This document shows positions 50,536 to 58,935 of a stretch of DNA of 63,454 nucleotides, one piece after another (position 1 is the stretch's first letter; each line of letters starts with the position of its first letter). The position numbers and the translations under genes are program-made. The stretch is from positions 1 to 63,454 of the forward strand of contig JADCGX010000144.1 of assembly GCA_020248785.1 (NCBI GenBank). The letters are read 5' to 3'. The notes beneath the pieces are model-generated. The model had not been told where the DNA came from. It worked only from the letters and a program-made list of their open reading frames with translations, and did not search any database. The DNA is from Burkholderiales bacterium (GTDB taxonomy: Bacteria; Pseudomonadota; Gammaproteobacteria; Burkholderiales; Burkholderiaceae_F).

Positions 50536-51606
50536 CTACCGCGTGGTCGCCGTCAGCGACTGCGCGACCCGGTTGAAGTCCGCCTCGTCGGCCGACTGCG
50601 CGCCGACCCGCAGCGCCGAATCAACCTGGCGAAAGTTGCGCTGGATCGAGCGCAAGTAGGCCGGGTCGTAGTGCTCCACCAGCAGCCGCTCGACCATCTC
50701 GTCCCAGTGTCCGGCGCTTGCCAATGCCTTCCACTGCGAGATGCGCTCGTGGCCATGCAGCGCAGTCAGACAATCGAGCTGCATGCCGAGCGCGGCAGCG
50801 TTCAGCTCGAAGTGCGCGTACTCCTGTCGCAGCAGGCGCACGCGTTCGTGCAATGGCAGGTCGATCACTAGGCAGGGCGCGGCCCGTATGCGACCGATCA
50901 GCGCCTGCGGCAGATGCACGCTGCCGATCTTGCGGCTCTCGGACTCCACGAACACCGGGCGGGCGGCATCAAGCTGCCGCAGGGCATCCCACAGTTGCGA
51001 TTCGAACCACTTCTGGGACGGCTGCGGCGAGGCGGGCAGATCGCCGAGGACCGAGCCACGATGCTGCGCAATGGCCTCCAGGTCGAGCACCTGGGCGCCG
51101 GCTGCCCGCAGACACCGAAGCAGGCGGCTCTTGCCGCTACCGGTGGTACCGCAGATGACGCGAAAGTCGAGCGCAAGAGGCAGCGACTCTAGTGCGGCCA
51201 GCACGGCGCGGCGGTAGGCACGATAGCCCCCGTCGAGCTGCCGCGCGTGCCAGCCCACCCGACCAAGGACGTGCGTCATGGCGCCGCTGCGTTGGCCGCC
51301 ACGCCAGCAGTACACGAGCGGCCGCCAGTCGCGCGGCCGGTCGAAGAACGCCGTGTCCAGGTGTGCCGCGATGTTGCGGGCGACCAGCGCGGCGCCCCGC
51401 TTGCGCGCGGCAAACGCGGAGTCCTGCTTGTGCAGTGTGCCGATCAGCGCGCGTTCCGCGTCGTCGAGAACGGGATAGTTCACGGCGCCGGGGATGTGGT
51501 CCTCGGCGAACTCGCTCTGGCTGCGCACGTCGATGATGGCACCGAACGACTGAAGTTCGGCGAGTGCTTGCGCGCAGTCGAGCGCGGCGGCGGCTCGGCC
51601 CTCCAT
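50536..51606 (-). CDS. mnmH: tRNA 2-selenouridine/geranyl-2-thiouridine synthase
   Basis: MnmH (SelU, YbbB) geranylates 2-thiouridine at the tRNA wobble base and replaces sulfur with selenium. The protein has 356 residues (E. coli 364) from the ATG at 51606; a much longer frame upstream covers tesA. An N-terminal rhodanese domain has FGAIIDVRSQSEFAEDHIPG and the active-site Cys in LVYCWRGGQRSGAM. A P-loop domain follows with VICGTTGSGKSRLLRCL and VFVESESRKIGSVHLP. It starts 2 bp after the tesA-like stop, so the two are co-translated. selD is not in this window. Confidence 0.93.
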   Translation of the reverse strand: MEGRAAAALDCAQALAELQSFGAIIDVRSQSEFAEDHIPGAVNYPVLDDAERALIGTLHKQDSAFAARKRGAALVARNIAAHLDTAFFDRPRDWRPLVYCWRGGQRSGAMTHVLGRVGWHARQLDGGYRAYRRAVLAALESLPLALDFRVICGTTGSGKSRLLRCLRAAGAQVLDLEAIAQHRGSVLGDLPASPQPSQKWFESQLWDALRQLDAARPVFVESESRKIGSVHLPQALIGRIRAAPCLVIDLPLHERVRLLRQEYAHFELNAAALGMQLDCLTALHGHERISQWKALASAGHWDEMVERLLVEHYDPAYLRSIQRNFRQVDSALRVGAQSADEADFNRVAQSLTATTR

Positions 51607-51608
51607 GA

Positions 51609-52259
51609 TCAAAGCAGCGGGCGCAGGCGCGGCCACACAGTGTCGAGCATGAGTGGTTGCGCTGTCTCGTTCGGATGAATGCGGTCGGGCTGGAACAGCC
51701 CGAGCTGGTCGGCAAAGCCCTCGAGTAGGAAGGGCACGTAGCCGGTCTTCTGTTCGCGCGCCACCTGCCCAAAGGTCTCGAAGAAGCGCTCGGCGTACTC
51801 GCGGCCAAAATTGGGCGGCATGCGCATACCGACCACCAGCACCTTGGCATTGGCCGCCTGGCCGGCATCGATCATGGCATTCAGGTTGTCCCGCATCGTC
51901 GCCAGCGGCAGCCCGCGTAGTCCATCGTTGGCCCCAAGTTGCAGGATGACGATCGACGGCCGATGCTGCTTCAGCAGTGTTGGTAAACGCGTGCGTCCGC
52001 CGCTTGTGGTTTCGCCGCTGATGCTCGCATTCACGACGGTATACTGATGCGCTCTCTTGGCCCCCCCTTGCGTTTCCTGGGCCAGGCGCTTCGTGAGCAG
52101 GCCAACCCAGCCGGTGTCGCGTGACAGGCCGTACTCGGCCGACAGGCTGTCGCCCAGCACCAAGATGACCGCCGAGCGCGACTGTGCCACAGCGTAGCCG
52201 CCGGGTGCGCACAGCGCGACGAGCAGTGCGATCCACCAGTAACGCAACACTCCGCTCAT
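51609..52259 (-). CDS. tesA: GDSL-family esterase, TesA-like (acyl-CoA thioesterase I/arylesterase)
   Basis: The protein has 216 residues (E. coli TesA 208), with a signal peptide of about 25 residues (ALLVALCAPGGYAVAQ), so it acts in the periplasm. SGNH motifs are ILVLGDSLSAEYGLSRDTGW (catalytic Ser), the Gly and Asn blocks NASISGETTSGG and LQLGANDGLRGL, and the Asp-His dyad in QPDRIHPNETAQPLM. The ATG at 52259 is divergent from the ybbA-like ATPase, as in E. coli. mnmH follows directly. Confidence 0.93.
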   Translation of the reverse strand: MSGVLRYWWIALLVALCAPGGYAVAQSRSAVILVLGDSLSAEYGLSRDTGWVGLLTKRLAQETQGGAKRAHQYTVVNASISGETTSGGRTRLPTLLKQHRPSIVILQLGANDGLRGLPLATMRDNLNAMIDAGQAANAKVLVVGMRMPPNFGREYAERFFETFGQVAREQKTGYVPFLLEGFADQLGLFQPDRIHPNETAQPLMLDTVWPRLRPLL

Positions 52260-52304
52260 TCGACTCTCTTGCCATGTGGCGCGCTGTCCACGCGCGCAAA
52301 CGCG

Positions 52305-53012
52305 ATGACCCAGGTGATCACCCCAGCGATGACCACGACTGCCCTTACCGCCCAGGCCCTGACCAAGATCGTGCAGGACGCCACCGGGAGCCTCACGATT
52401 CTCGCCGATATCGACATCTCCATCGAATCGGGCGAGACCGTGGCCATCGTGGGCGCATCGGGGTCGGGCAAGTCGACTCTGTTGGGACTGCTGGCGGGAC
52501 TCGATGTTCCGAGCAGCGGCACGGTGAAGATCTTCGGCGAGGACTTGTTCAGCCGGGACGAAGACGCGCGCGCTGCCCTGCGCGCCGCCAAGATCGGCTT
52601 CGTGTTCCAGTCGTTCCAGCTGCTGCCGCACCTGACGGCGCTGGAAAACGTGCTCCTGCCGATGGAACTTTCCGGTCACGTCCCGGACGGGCGCAATGCC
52701 ACCGACGCAGCGCGCGAGCTGCTCGGCCGGGTGGGACTCGGCGAGCGCCTCAGTCACTACCCCAAGTACCTGTCGGGCGGCGAGCAGCAGCGCGTTGCGC
52801 TCGCGCGTGCATTTGTTGGACGGCCGCCCATCCTGCTCGCCGACGAGCCGACGGGCAGCCTTGACGCCCGCACTGGCGAGGCGGTCATCGAGCTGATGTT
52901 TGAACTGAACCGCGAGCGCGGCTCGACTCTTGTGCTGGTGACGCACGATCCGGGGGTTGCTGCGCGCTGCGGTCGTCGCATCGAACTGGCGGCTGGGCGC
53001 ATCAAGCTCTGA
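52305..53012 (+). CDS. ABC transporter ATP-binding protein, YbbA-like
   Basis: The protein has about 235 residues from the ATG at 52305; ATG 52329 is an alternative and neither has a clear Shine-Dalgarno sequence. Walker A is IVGASGSGKSTLLGLLAGLD, the Q loop FVFQSFQLLPHLTALEN, the signature LSGGEQQRVALARAF, Walker B ILLADEPTGSLD and the H loop LVTHD. The type is LolD/MacB-like, and divergence from tesA points to YbbA. The large YbbP-type permease normally next to it is absent: the next gene is nnrD, convergent with a 3-bp gap. Its membrane partner must be elsewhere or lost. Confidence 0.9.
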   Translation: MTQVITPAMTTTALTAQALTKIVQDATGSLTILADIDISIESGETVAIVGASGSGKSTLLGLLAGLDVPSSGTVKIFGEDLFSRDEDARAALRAAKIGFVFQSFQLLPHLTALENVLLPMELSGHVPDGRNATDAARELLGRVGLGERLSHYPKYLSGGEQQRVALARAFVGRPPILLADEPTGSLDARTGEAVIELMFELNRERGSTLVLVTHDPGVAARCGRRIELAAGRIKL

Positions 53013-53015
53013 CCG

Positions 53016-54497
53016 TCAGGGCTGCGCGACTCTGAGCGCATTCAGTGCCTCGGCGGCGAGCCGCGGCACATCGCCCGCCACCAGGCCAACGTCGCCGCCA
53101 TGGCGCTCGCCGGCGCGCCCGTGCAGCCACACCGCGCCAAGTACCGCAGTCTGCGACTCGTACCCTTGCGCCAACAACGCGCCGATCATCCCGGCAAGCA
53201 CATCGCCGGTGCCGGCGGTGGCGAGCGCCGGGCTGCCCGTGGTGTTGATCCAGTAGCGACCGTCCGGCGCGGCAATCACACTGCCCGCGCCCTTGAGCAC
53301 CAGCCAGGCACTAAAGCGATGTGCGAGCCGCCGCGCGGCGGCGATGCGGTCGCGTTGAACCTCGGCAGCGGTGACGGAAAGCAGCCGAGCTGCTTCGAGA
53401 GGGTGGGGCGTCAGGATGCGCGCCGCTGATCCATGCTGACGCGCGGCGATGTCGAGGTCGGAGTCGGTGGCGATCACGTTGAGGGCATCCGCGTCGAATA
53501 CGGCTGCGCAGGTGGTCGCGAGGCAGGCGTGCACGGTGGCGCGTGCCGCGCCGTCGCTGCCAAGCCCGCAGCCAACGACGATAGCCTGCATCTGGCTCAG
53601 CAACGCCAGCCCCGTGTCGCCGCGAAACATCAATTCGGGTTGGAGCGGATCGACCCGTAGGTCTGCTGCGCCGATGCAATCCACGTACACGCGACCTGCG
53701 CCGAGCCGCAATGCGGCGCGGGCGGCCAGCAGGGCAGCGCCGACCATGCCGGTGTTGCCGCCGACGATTGCCAAGCTGCCGAAGCTGCCCTTGTTGCTGT
53801 TGCGCGCGCGTCGCGGTCGCAGCGCGGCAAACCACTGGGGCCCGTTGAGTTCTCCGTCGCCCGCCTCAGTGGCGGTGACTTGAAGATCGGACACGACAAC
53901 CTCGCCGCAGGCCTCGGTGCCATCGCCCGTGAAGAGCCCGGGCTTCGCGGCCAGGAAAGTGCATGTTGCGTCAGCGAGCACACCCGCAACGCCGCCAATC
54001 CAGGCACCGCGATCGGCGTCCAGCCCGCTCGGTACATCGAGTGCGACCACGGTCACGCCTCGCGTGCGGCACGACCGGATCCACTGCGCCGCGTGCGCGA
54101 ATACGCCTTCGAGCGGGCGCTGAAGGCCGATGCCAAACATCGCGTCGACCACAAGATCGAGTGGCATCTCCTCGATCGTCAATGCCGGCGCGCCGTGGTT
54201 TGCAGACCAACGCTGTGCGGCGTTCGCGGCGTCGCGTGCCATAGGCGGTCGCAGGGCCACGCAGTGCACCTGATGCCCATGTTCAGCAAGCGCGGCGGCG
54301 CAGGCGTAGCCGTCGCCGCCATTGTTGCCGGGGCCGCAAACGACGACGATGCGCAGGCGCTCGGACCCGAAGCGGCCATGAATCCACGCGGCTGCGTCAC
54401 GACCGGCGCGGCTCATCAGTGTGCCTGGCGGCAGGCGCTGCCCGGCTGCCTGCTCCAGCGCCCGCAACTGCGCAACGGTGTACAAAGCTGTCCGCAT
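53016..54497 (-). CDS. nnrD: Bifunctional NAD(P)H-hydrate epimerase/ADP-dependent dehydratase
   Basis: This fused enzyme repairs hydrated NADH and NADPH. The protein has 493 residues (E. coli YjeF/Nnr 515) from the ATG at 54497. The N-terminal epimerase half has VVCGPGNNGGDGYACAAALA and LVVDAMFGIGLQRPL with VVALDVPSGLDADRG. The C-terminal ribokinase-like dehydratase has GSLAIVGGNTGMVGAALLAA, LTPHPLEAARLL, LVLKGAGSVIAAPDGR and ATAGTGDVLAGMIGALLAQG. It is the last gene on the minus strand downstream of dadA-like (60-bp gap) and may share that transcript. Confidence 0.95.
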   Translation of the reverse strand: MRTALYTVAQLRALEQAAGQRLPPGTLMSRAGRDAAAWIHGRFGSERLRIVVVCGPGNNGGDGYACAAALAEHGHQVHCVALRPPMARDAANAAQRWSANHGAPALTIEEMPLDLVVDAMFGIGLQRPLEGVFAHAAQWIRSCRTRGVTVVALDVPSGLDADRGAWIGGVAGVLADATCTFLAAKPGLFTGDGTEACGEVVVSDLQVTATEAGDGELNGPQWFAALRPRRARNSNKGSFGSLAIVGGNTGMVGAALLAARAALRLGAGRVYVDCIGAADLRVDPLQPELMFRGDTGLALLSQMQAIVVGCGLGSDGAARATVHACLATTCAAVFDADALNVIATDSDLDIAARQHGSAARILTPHPLEAARLLSVTAAEVQRDRIAAARRLAHRFSAWLVLKGAGSVIAAPDGRYWINTTGSPALATAGTGDVLAGMIGALLAQGYESQTAVLGAVWLHGRAGERHGGDVGLVAGDVPRLAAEALNALRVAQP

Positions 54498-54557
54498 CGG
54501 CTCCACGCTACACCGTCGTCGCGTGCCGTGCCACGACCGTGGCTTGGGTTGGCGCAG

Positions 54558-55805
54558 TCAGTGGTATCGCGCGAGGGTCAGGCCATCAAGGCCGATCGCG
54601 GGCGCCCGGCCGGTGACAACATCGGCGAGCACCTGTCCAGAGCCGCAGGCCATGGCCCAGCCCGTCGAGCCGTGACCGATGTTCAGGTACAGATTGGACA
54701 AAGGCGTGGCGCCCAGTAGCGGTGGACCATCTGGCAGCATCGGCCGGGCTCCGACCCAGTACTGCGCGCTGCTCCACGATGCTGCGGCCGGAAACCAGTC
54801 TTGCGCAACCCGGAGCAGGGTGCGCAGCGACGCAGTGCGAAGCGTCGGCGCGCGCTTGCCGATCTCGGCGATGCCGGCGACCCGCAGGCGATTGCCCAGC
54901 CGCGTGACCGCGACCTTGTACGTCTCGTCCATTATGGAAAGCAGCGGGGCGTGTTCGTGGCGGGTGATCTGCGCGGTCGCCGAGTAGCCCTGAACTGGAT
55001 ACAGCGGCACGTCGATGCCCGTGCCCGTGAGCAATTGCGCGCTGTCGCAGCCGGCCGCCAGCACATAGGCATCCGCCGGCAGCGGCCCGTCGGCGGTCTG
55101 GACCGACTCGATGCGGCCGCGGCCAGTAGTCAATCCCGTTACCCGCGCGCCAAAGCGAAACTCCACGCCGTCGCCCTCGCAGATCTCCTTGAGCCTGCGG
55201 GCGAAATAGGCGCAGTTGCCGCTTTCGTCGTCGGGCATGTACACGCCGCCCGCCAGAGGCGTGGCCTCAGTGAGCGTGGGTTCGATCTGACGGCACTCGG
55301 TTTCGGTCAGTTGGCGAAAGCTCACACCGAGGTCCTGCAGGACCTTGCGCGCAGGCGCGTTGCGCTCGAGTTCGTCGGCATTGCGAAACAGCTGCAAGTA
55401 GCCACGTGCCTGCTCATAGTCGATCGCGTGGCGAGCGGCCACCTCATGCAGTTGCGCGCGGCTATAGCTGGCAAGCCGCTGCATGCGCGCCTTGTTGCGC
55501 GCAAAGCGCTCGAGCTCGCACTCGCGGTACCACTGCCGCAGCCAACGCCACAGCGCGCGGTCGCGGGTGGGCCGGAACACCACCGCGGCGTCGCGCCTGA
55601 ACAACTGCGCCAGCACCTTCTTCGGCATGCCGGGCTGCGCCCAGGGCGCGGCGTAGGACGGCGCGATCACGCCCGCATTGGCAAAACTTGCTTCCTGGGC
55701 AACACCGGCATTGCGCTCCAGCACGGTGACCTCGAGGCCACGTTGGCGCAGGCTGTACGCCGTGGTGACGCCGATGATTCCGCCACCAATGACAAGGACC
55801 CGCAT
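54558..55805 (-). CDS. dadA: D-amino-acid dehydrogenase-like FAD oxidoreductase
   Basis: The protein has 415 residues (E. coli DadA 432). The FAD-binding N-terminus is RVLVIGGGIIGVTTAYSLRQ, then FANAGVIAPSYAAPWAQPGM, a segment typical of DadA. The C-terminal GARPMLPDGPPLLGATPL and NIGHGSTGWAMACGSGQVLA complete the family pattern. DadA deaminates D-amino acids into the respiratory chain. It follows the TRAP genes on the same strand (63-bp gap), which suggests that an imported compound or its product is a D-amino acid; that role is inferred. Other DAO-family amine oxidases are possible. Confidence 0.88.
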   Translation of the reverse strand: MRVLVIGGGIIGVTTAYSLRQRGLEVTVLERNAGVAQEASFANAGVIAPSYAAPWAQPGMPKKVLAQLFRRDAAVVFRPTRDRALWRWLRQWYRECELERFARNKARMQRLASYSRAQLHEVAARHAIDYEQARGYLQLFRNADELERNAPARKVLQDLGVSFRQLTETECRQIEPTLTEATPLAGGVYMPDDESGNCAYFARRLKEICEGDGVEFRFGARVTGLTTGRGRIESVQTADGPLPADAYVLAAGCDSAQLLTGTGIDVPLYPVQGYSATAQITRHEHAPLLSIMDETYKVAVTRLGNRLRVAGIAEIGKRAPTLRTASLRTLLRVAQDWFPAAASWSSAQYWVGARPMLPDGPPLLGATPLSNLYLNIGHGSTGWAMACGSGQVLADVVTGRAPAIGLDGLTLARYH

Positions 55806-55868
55806 GGATTACCGCACCTCGAACGCAACGGGCGCGGATTCTAGGGCCTAGCGCTCCGGCCTGCGGGT

Positions 55869-57167
55869 CTAAAGCCGCATCTGCGAGGGCAGGTAGGTCA
55901 CCAGCGATGGAATGAAGTAGATCAGCAACACCGCGATGACCATCATCACGAAGTACGGGAAGGCAGCGCGCGCGATGGTGTTGATCTGGTTCGGCGTCAT
56001 CCCCTGCAAGACGAACAGGTTGAAGCCCACCGGCGGTGTGATCTGCGCCATTTCCACCACGATCACGATGAAGATGCCGAACCACAGCAGGTCGATTCCG
56101 GCCGCCTGCAAGGTGGGCAACAGAACCGCCATCGTCAGCACCACCATGCTGATCCCATCCAGGAAGCAGCCGAGGACGATGAAGAACACCATCAGCAGCA
56201 TGATCAGCGCGAAGGGCGACAGATTGAGCGCGCTGATCGTCTCGGCCAGGTGGCGCGGCAGGCCAATGAAGCCCATGGACAGCGACAGGAACGACGAGCC
56301 GGCCAGGATCAGCGCGATCATGCAATACAGGCGAGTGGCGCCCATGAGCGAGTCCCAGAAGGTCTTCCAACTCAAGGTTCGCTGGACCATGGCAAGCAGC
56401 AGCGACCCGAGCACGCCGAGCGAAGCCGCCTCGGTCGCCGTGGCCACGCCGGCGTAGATCGAGCCGAGCACGGCGGCGATCAGGGCTACCACGGGGAGCA
56501 GGTGCTGCCCCTCGCGCAGCTTGCCAAGAAGATTGAGCTTGATGTCCGGTGCCGGGATGCGGTCCGGATTGCGCAGCGACCAGAAGATCGTGTAGGCCAT
56601 GAACAGGCCGGCCAGCATCAGCCCGGGCAGCACGCCAGCGATGAAGAGCTTGCCAATGGAGACGTCGGCCGCCACGCCGTAGACGATCATGATGATCGAC
56701 GGCGGGATCAGCAGCCCGAGCGTGCCCGCGCCCGCGAGCGAGCCGACCGCGATCATCTCCGGGTAGCCGCGCTTGCGCAGCTCCGGTAGCGTGATCTTGC
56801 CGATGGTGGCGCAGGTCGCGGCCGATGATCCGGACACCGCGGCGAAGATCGTGCAGCCAATGATGTTGGTGTGCAGGAGCCGGCCGGGGAGGCTCTGAAG
56901 CCAGGGTGCCAGCCCGCGGAACAGACCCTCGGACAAGCGCGTCTTCAGCAGGATCTCGCCCATCCAGATGAACAGCGGCAGCGCCGTGAGCGTCCACGAC
57001 GACAGCGAGCCCCAGACCGTGAGGGCGAGCGCGTCGCCGGCCACGCGGTCGGTGAACAGCTCCATCGCCATCCACGCCACGCCGAGGATCGCGATGCCGA
57101 TCCATACGCCGGCGCCAAGGAAGGCAAAGATGAGGACGATCAGCAGCAGGGCGATCAAGGCGTCCAT
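55869..57167 (-). CDS. TRAP transporter large permease subunit (DctM-type)
   Basis: The protein has 432 residues with about 12 hydrophobic spans. It is the Na+-coupled channel subunit of a tripartite ATP-independent periplasmic transporter. Family features include ALPLFIWMGEILLKTRLSEG, SGSSAATCATIGKITLPELR, AGAGTLGLLIPPSIIMIVYG and the late ITPPVGFNLFVLQGM. It lies 9 bp after the small subunit gene and upstream of dadA-like on the same strand. The substrate is not given by this subunit. Confidence 0.94.
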   Translation of the reverse strand: MDALIALLLIVLIFAFLGAGVWIGIAILGVAWMAMELFTDRVAGDALALTVWGSLSSWTLTALPLFIWMGEILLKTRLSEGLFRGLAPWLQSLPGRLLHTNIIGCTIFAAVSGSSAATCATIGKITLPELRKRGYPEMIAVGSLAGAGTLGLLIPPSIIMIVYGVAADVSIGKLFIAGVLPGLMLAGLFMAYTIFWSLRNPDRIPAPDIKLNLLGKLREGQHLLPVVALIAAVLGSIYAGVATATEAASLGVLGSLLLAMVQRTLSWKTFWDSLMGATRLYCMIALILAGSSFLSLSMGFIGLPRHLAETISALNLSPFALIMLLMVFFIVLGCFLDGISMVVLTMAVLLPTLQAAGIDLLWFGIFIVIVVEMAQITPPVGFNLFVLQGMTPNQINTIARAAFPYFVMMVIAVLLIYFIPSLVTYLPSQMRL

Positions 57168-57176
57168 GGCCGTCTG

Positions 57177-57689
57177 CTACTCCGTTCGCGCCAGTTCGGG
57201 GTTCTGCTGCGCCGGCAGGTGCCGGTGGCGCAAAACATAGGCGAGCTCCTCGGCAAAGGCGAGCGCGAGTGCGACCATGCCCAGCGCCATCGACAGCTGC
57301 GGGATCCACAGGGGCGTGGCGTCCACGTTCTGCGACACGTCGTTGTAGGCGTAGGAGCCCCAGGCAAGCCGGCTGGCGTAGTAGGCGAAGTAGCTGGTCA
57401 GAAAGGTCGCGACTGCCAGGCAGAAAATCTCGGCCCACACGCGGGGGCCGCCTTTCAGGCGGCTGATGAGCAAGGTGACGCGGATGTGGTCGCCACGCCG
57501 CAAGGTGTGGGCCAGGGCGAAGAACGAGCCAGCGGCGAGGAAGTAGCCGGCATAGGCGTCGTAGCCGTCAATCGTGAAGTTGATGAAGCGGCCGAAGATC
57601 GAGACAACCTGGATCAGCAGCGTGAGCAGGATGAACAGCGCGCCGATGGCACCGAACAAGTTGTACAGCGGGTCCAGCCTTGTTTTCAT
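57177..57689 (-). CDS. TRAP transporter small permease subunit (DctQ-type)
   Basis: The protein has 170 residues with four hydrophobic helices (first: LFGAIGALFILLTLLIQVVS). The motif YAGYFLAAGSFFALAHTLRRGDHIRV is broken here into AGSFFALAHTLRRGDHIRVT, the DctQ pattern with R-x-G-x-H-I-R. The ATG at 57689 is used rather than the start eight codons upstream. It lies between the binding-protein and large-permease genes and forms the membrane complex with the latter. Confidence 0.92.
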   Translation of the reverse strand: MKTRLDPLYNLFGAIGALFILLTLLIQVVSIFGRFINFTIDGYDAYAGYFLAAGSFFALAHTLRRGDHIRVTLLISRLKGGPRVWAEIFCLAVATFLTSYFAYYASRLAWGSYAYNDVSQNVDATPLWIPQLSMALGMVALALAFAEELAYVLRHRHLPAQQNPELARTE

Positions 57690-57751
57690 CGGCACCCCAG
57701 GTGCAGCGGGCAAAAGAAAGCGCCCGGTGGCGGGCGCGTGGTCTGGGTCGG

Positions 57752-58747
57752 TTACTTCTTGGCGGCGGGCTTTGCGCTCTTGTTGAAGGCGTCAAGGACT
57801 TCCTTGCCATCGGCGCCCGCCTGCTTGAGCCAGTCGGCGACCATTTCGTCACCGATCTTCTTCATGTCGGCCATGAGTTGCGGCGTCGGCGTGATGATCG
57901 ACATCTTGTTCTTGGCCAGGGTGTCGATCGACTCCTGGTTGTAGGCGCGCATGCGCTCCCAGCCCTTGCGCTCGGCTTCCGCCGCAAGTCGGACAACCGT
58001 GTCCTGCGTTGCCTTGTCCAGCTTGTCGAACTCCTTCTTGTTCACGACCAGCATGTTCTTGGGCAGCCAGGCATTGACCGTGTGATAGTGGGTGAGGCTC
58101 TCCCAGATCTTGGAGTCCACACCGGTGGCACCCGAGGTCATGGTCGAGTCGACCACGCCGGTGGCCAGGGCCTGGGACAGCTCCGCGGCCTGGATCGTGA
58201 GCGGCGTTGCGCCCACGGTCTGCGCGATCTTGGTCGTGGCCGGGTTGTAGGCCCGCCACTTCAGGCCCTTCATGTCGGCCCCGGAGCGCAGCTCACGCTT
58301 GGCATAGATGCCTTGCGGCGGCCAGGCCACGGCGTACAGCAGCTTGACGCCGCGCTTGTCGAGGATGCGCTCGAGCACCGGCTTCTGCGCCTGGTAGAGC
58401 CGGTAAGAATCGTCGAAGCTGGTGGCCAGGAAGGGCAGCGAGTCGAGGCCGAAAATCGGGTTCTGGTTGACGAGCAGGCTCATCAAGATCTCGCCGACCT
58501 GCGCCTGGCCGCTCTCCACCGCCCGCATGATCTCCGGCGCGCGGAACAGCGAGCCGTTGGGGTGCACCACGATGCGCAGCTTGCCCTTGGTCTCGAACTC
58601 GATGTCCTTGGCGAGCTGCTGCAGGGTGACGGTGTGCGGATTGCTGATAGGGTAGCCCGTTGGCATGTCCCACTTGGTCTGCGCCTGGGCGCCGACGGCA
58701 ATGGCGCCGCCCAGCAGGCCGGCGAGCAGGTGCTTGGCGAATCTCAT
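57752..58747 (-). CDS. TRAP transporter substrate-binding protein (DctP-type)
   Basis: The protein has 331 residues with a signal peptide ending GAIAVGAQA/QT, so it is periplasmic. The start at 58747 is preceded by GGAGAT; twenty further upstream codons are in frame but have no such site. Family features include FETKGKLRIVVHPNGSLF, the carboxylate-binding Arg region MKGLKWRAYNPATTKIA, and VGATPLTIQAAELSQALATG. The Arg in 'KWRAYN' suggests an organic-acid ligand, as in most DctP proteins. It is the first gene of the operon dctP-dctQ-dctM-dadA-(nnrD). Confidence 0.94.
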   Translation of the reverse strand: MRFAKHLLAGLLGGAIAVGAQAQTKWDMPTGYPISNPHTVTLQQLAKDIEFETKGKLRIVVHPNGSLFRAPEIMRAVESGQAQVGEILMSLLVNQNPIFGLDSLPFLATSFDDSYRLYQAQKPVLERILDKRGVKLLYAVAWPPQGIYAKRELRSGADMKGLKWRAYNPATTKIAQTVGATPLTIQAAELSQALATGVVDSTMTSGATGVDSKIWESLTHYHTVNAWLPKNMLVVNKKEFDKLDKATQDTVVRLAAEAERKGWERMRAYNQESIDTLAKNKMSIITPTPQLMADMKKIGDEMVADWLKQAGADGKEVLDAFNKSAKPAAKK

Positions 58748-58836
58748 CCGTGATCTCCTCGAGGTGACGCGCGCGTCTTGGTGCAGGTGCGGCGCAGTGC
58801 GGCGCAACGACAGGGTCGTTGTCGTAGCGGGTTGAA

Positions 58837-58865
58837 AAGCTAGTGCAGACTCTCTACGATGTCAA
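58837..58865 (-). promoter_or_regulatory. Candidate promoter of the TRAP operon
   Basis: On the minus strand a perfect TTGACA (58865 to 58860) is followed after 17 bases by TAGCTT (58842 to 58837), a weak -10. Transcription would start near 58830, about 83 nt before the dctP start. The tandem repeat at 58870-58890 lies immediately upstream of the -35. Confidence 0.45.
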
Positions 58866-58869
58866 GAAA

Positions 58870-58890
58870 TTGTCGATAATTTGTCGATAA
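58870..58890. promoter_or_regulatory. Tandem TTGTCGATAA operator-like repeat
   Basis: Two identical 10-mers TTGTCGATAA (58870-58879 and 58881-58890) are spaced 11 bp apart, one helical turn. Each is close to the palindrome TTrTCGAyAA. They lie between the divergent TRAP operon and the MarR-like gene, next to the TRAP -35 and over GATAAT/GATAAA, which could serve as a -10 for the regulator. This is a likely binding site for that regulator. Confidence 0.5.
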
Positions 58891-58935
58891 AACTTCGGCT
58901 GCCCCGTGTGCAGGCGGCGCCGTCAGGGAGCGATC

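Noticed and set aside
55462-57438. 658-codon minus-strand frame overlapping dadA-like and TRAP genes in another phase
   Set aside because: It is out of phase with two clear genes on the same strand and reads as Arg/Ala/Gly-rich noise.
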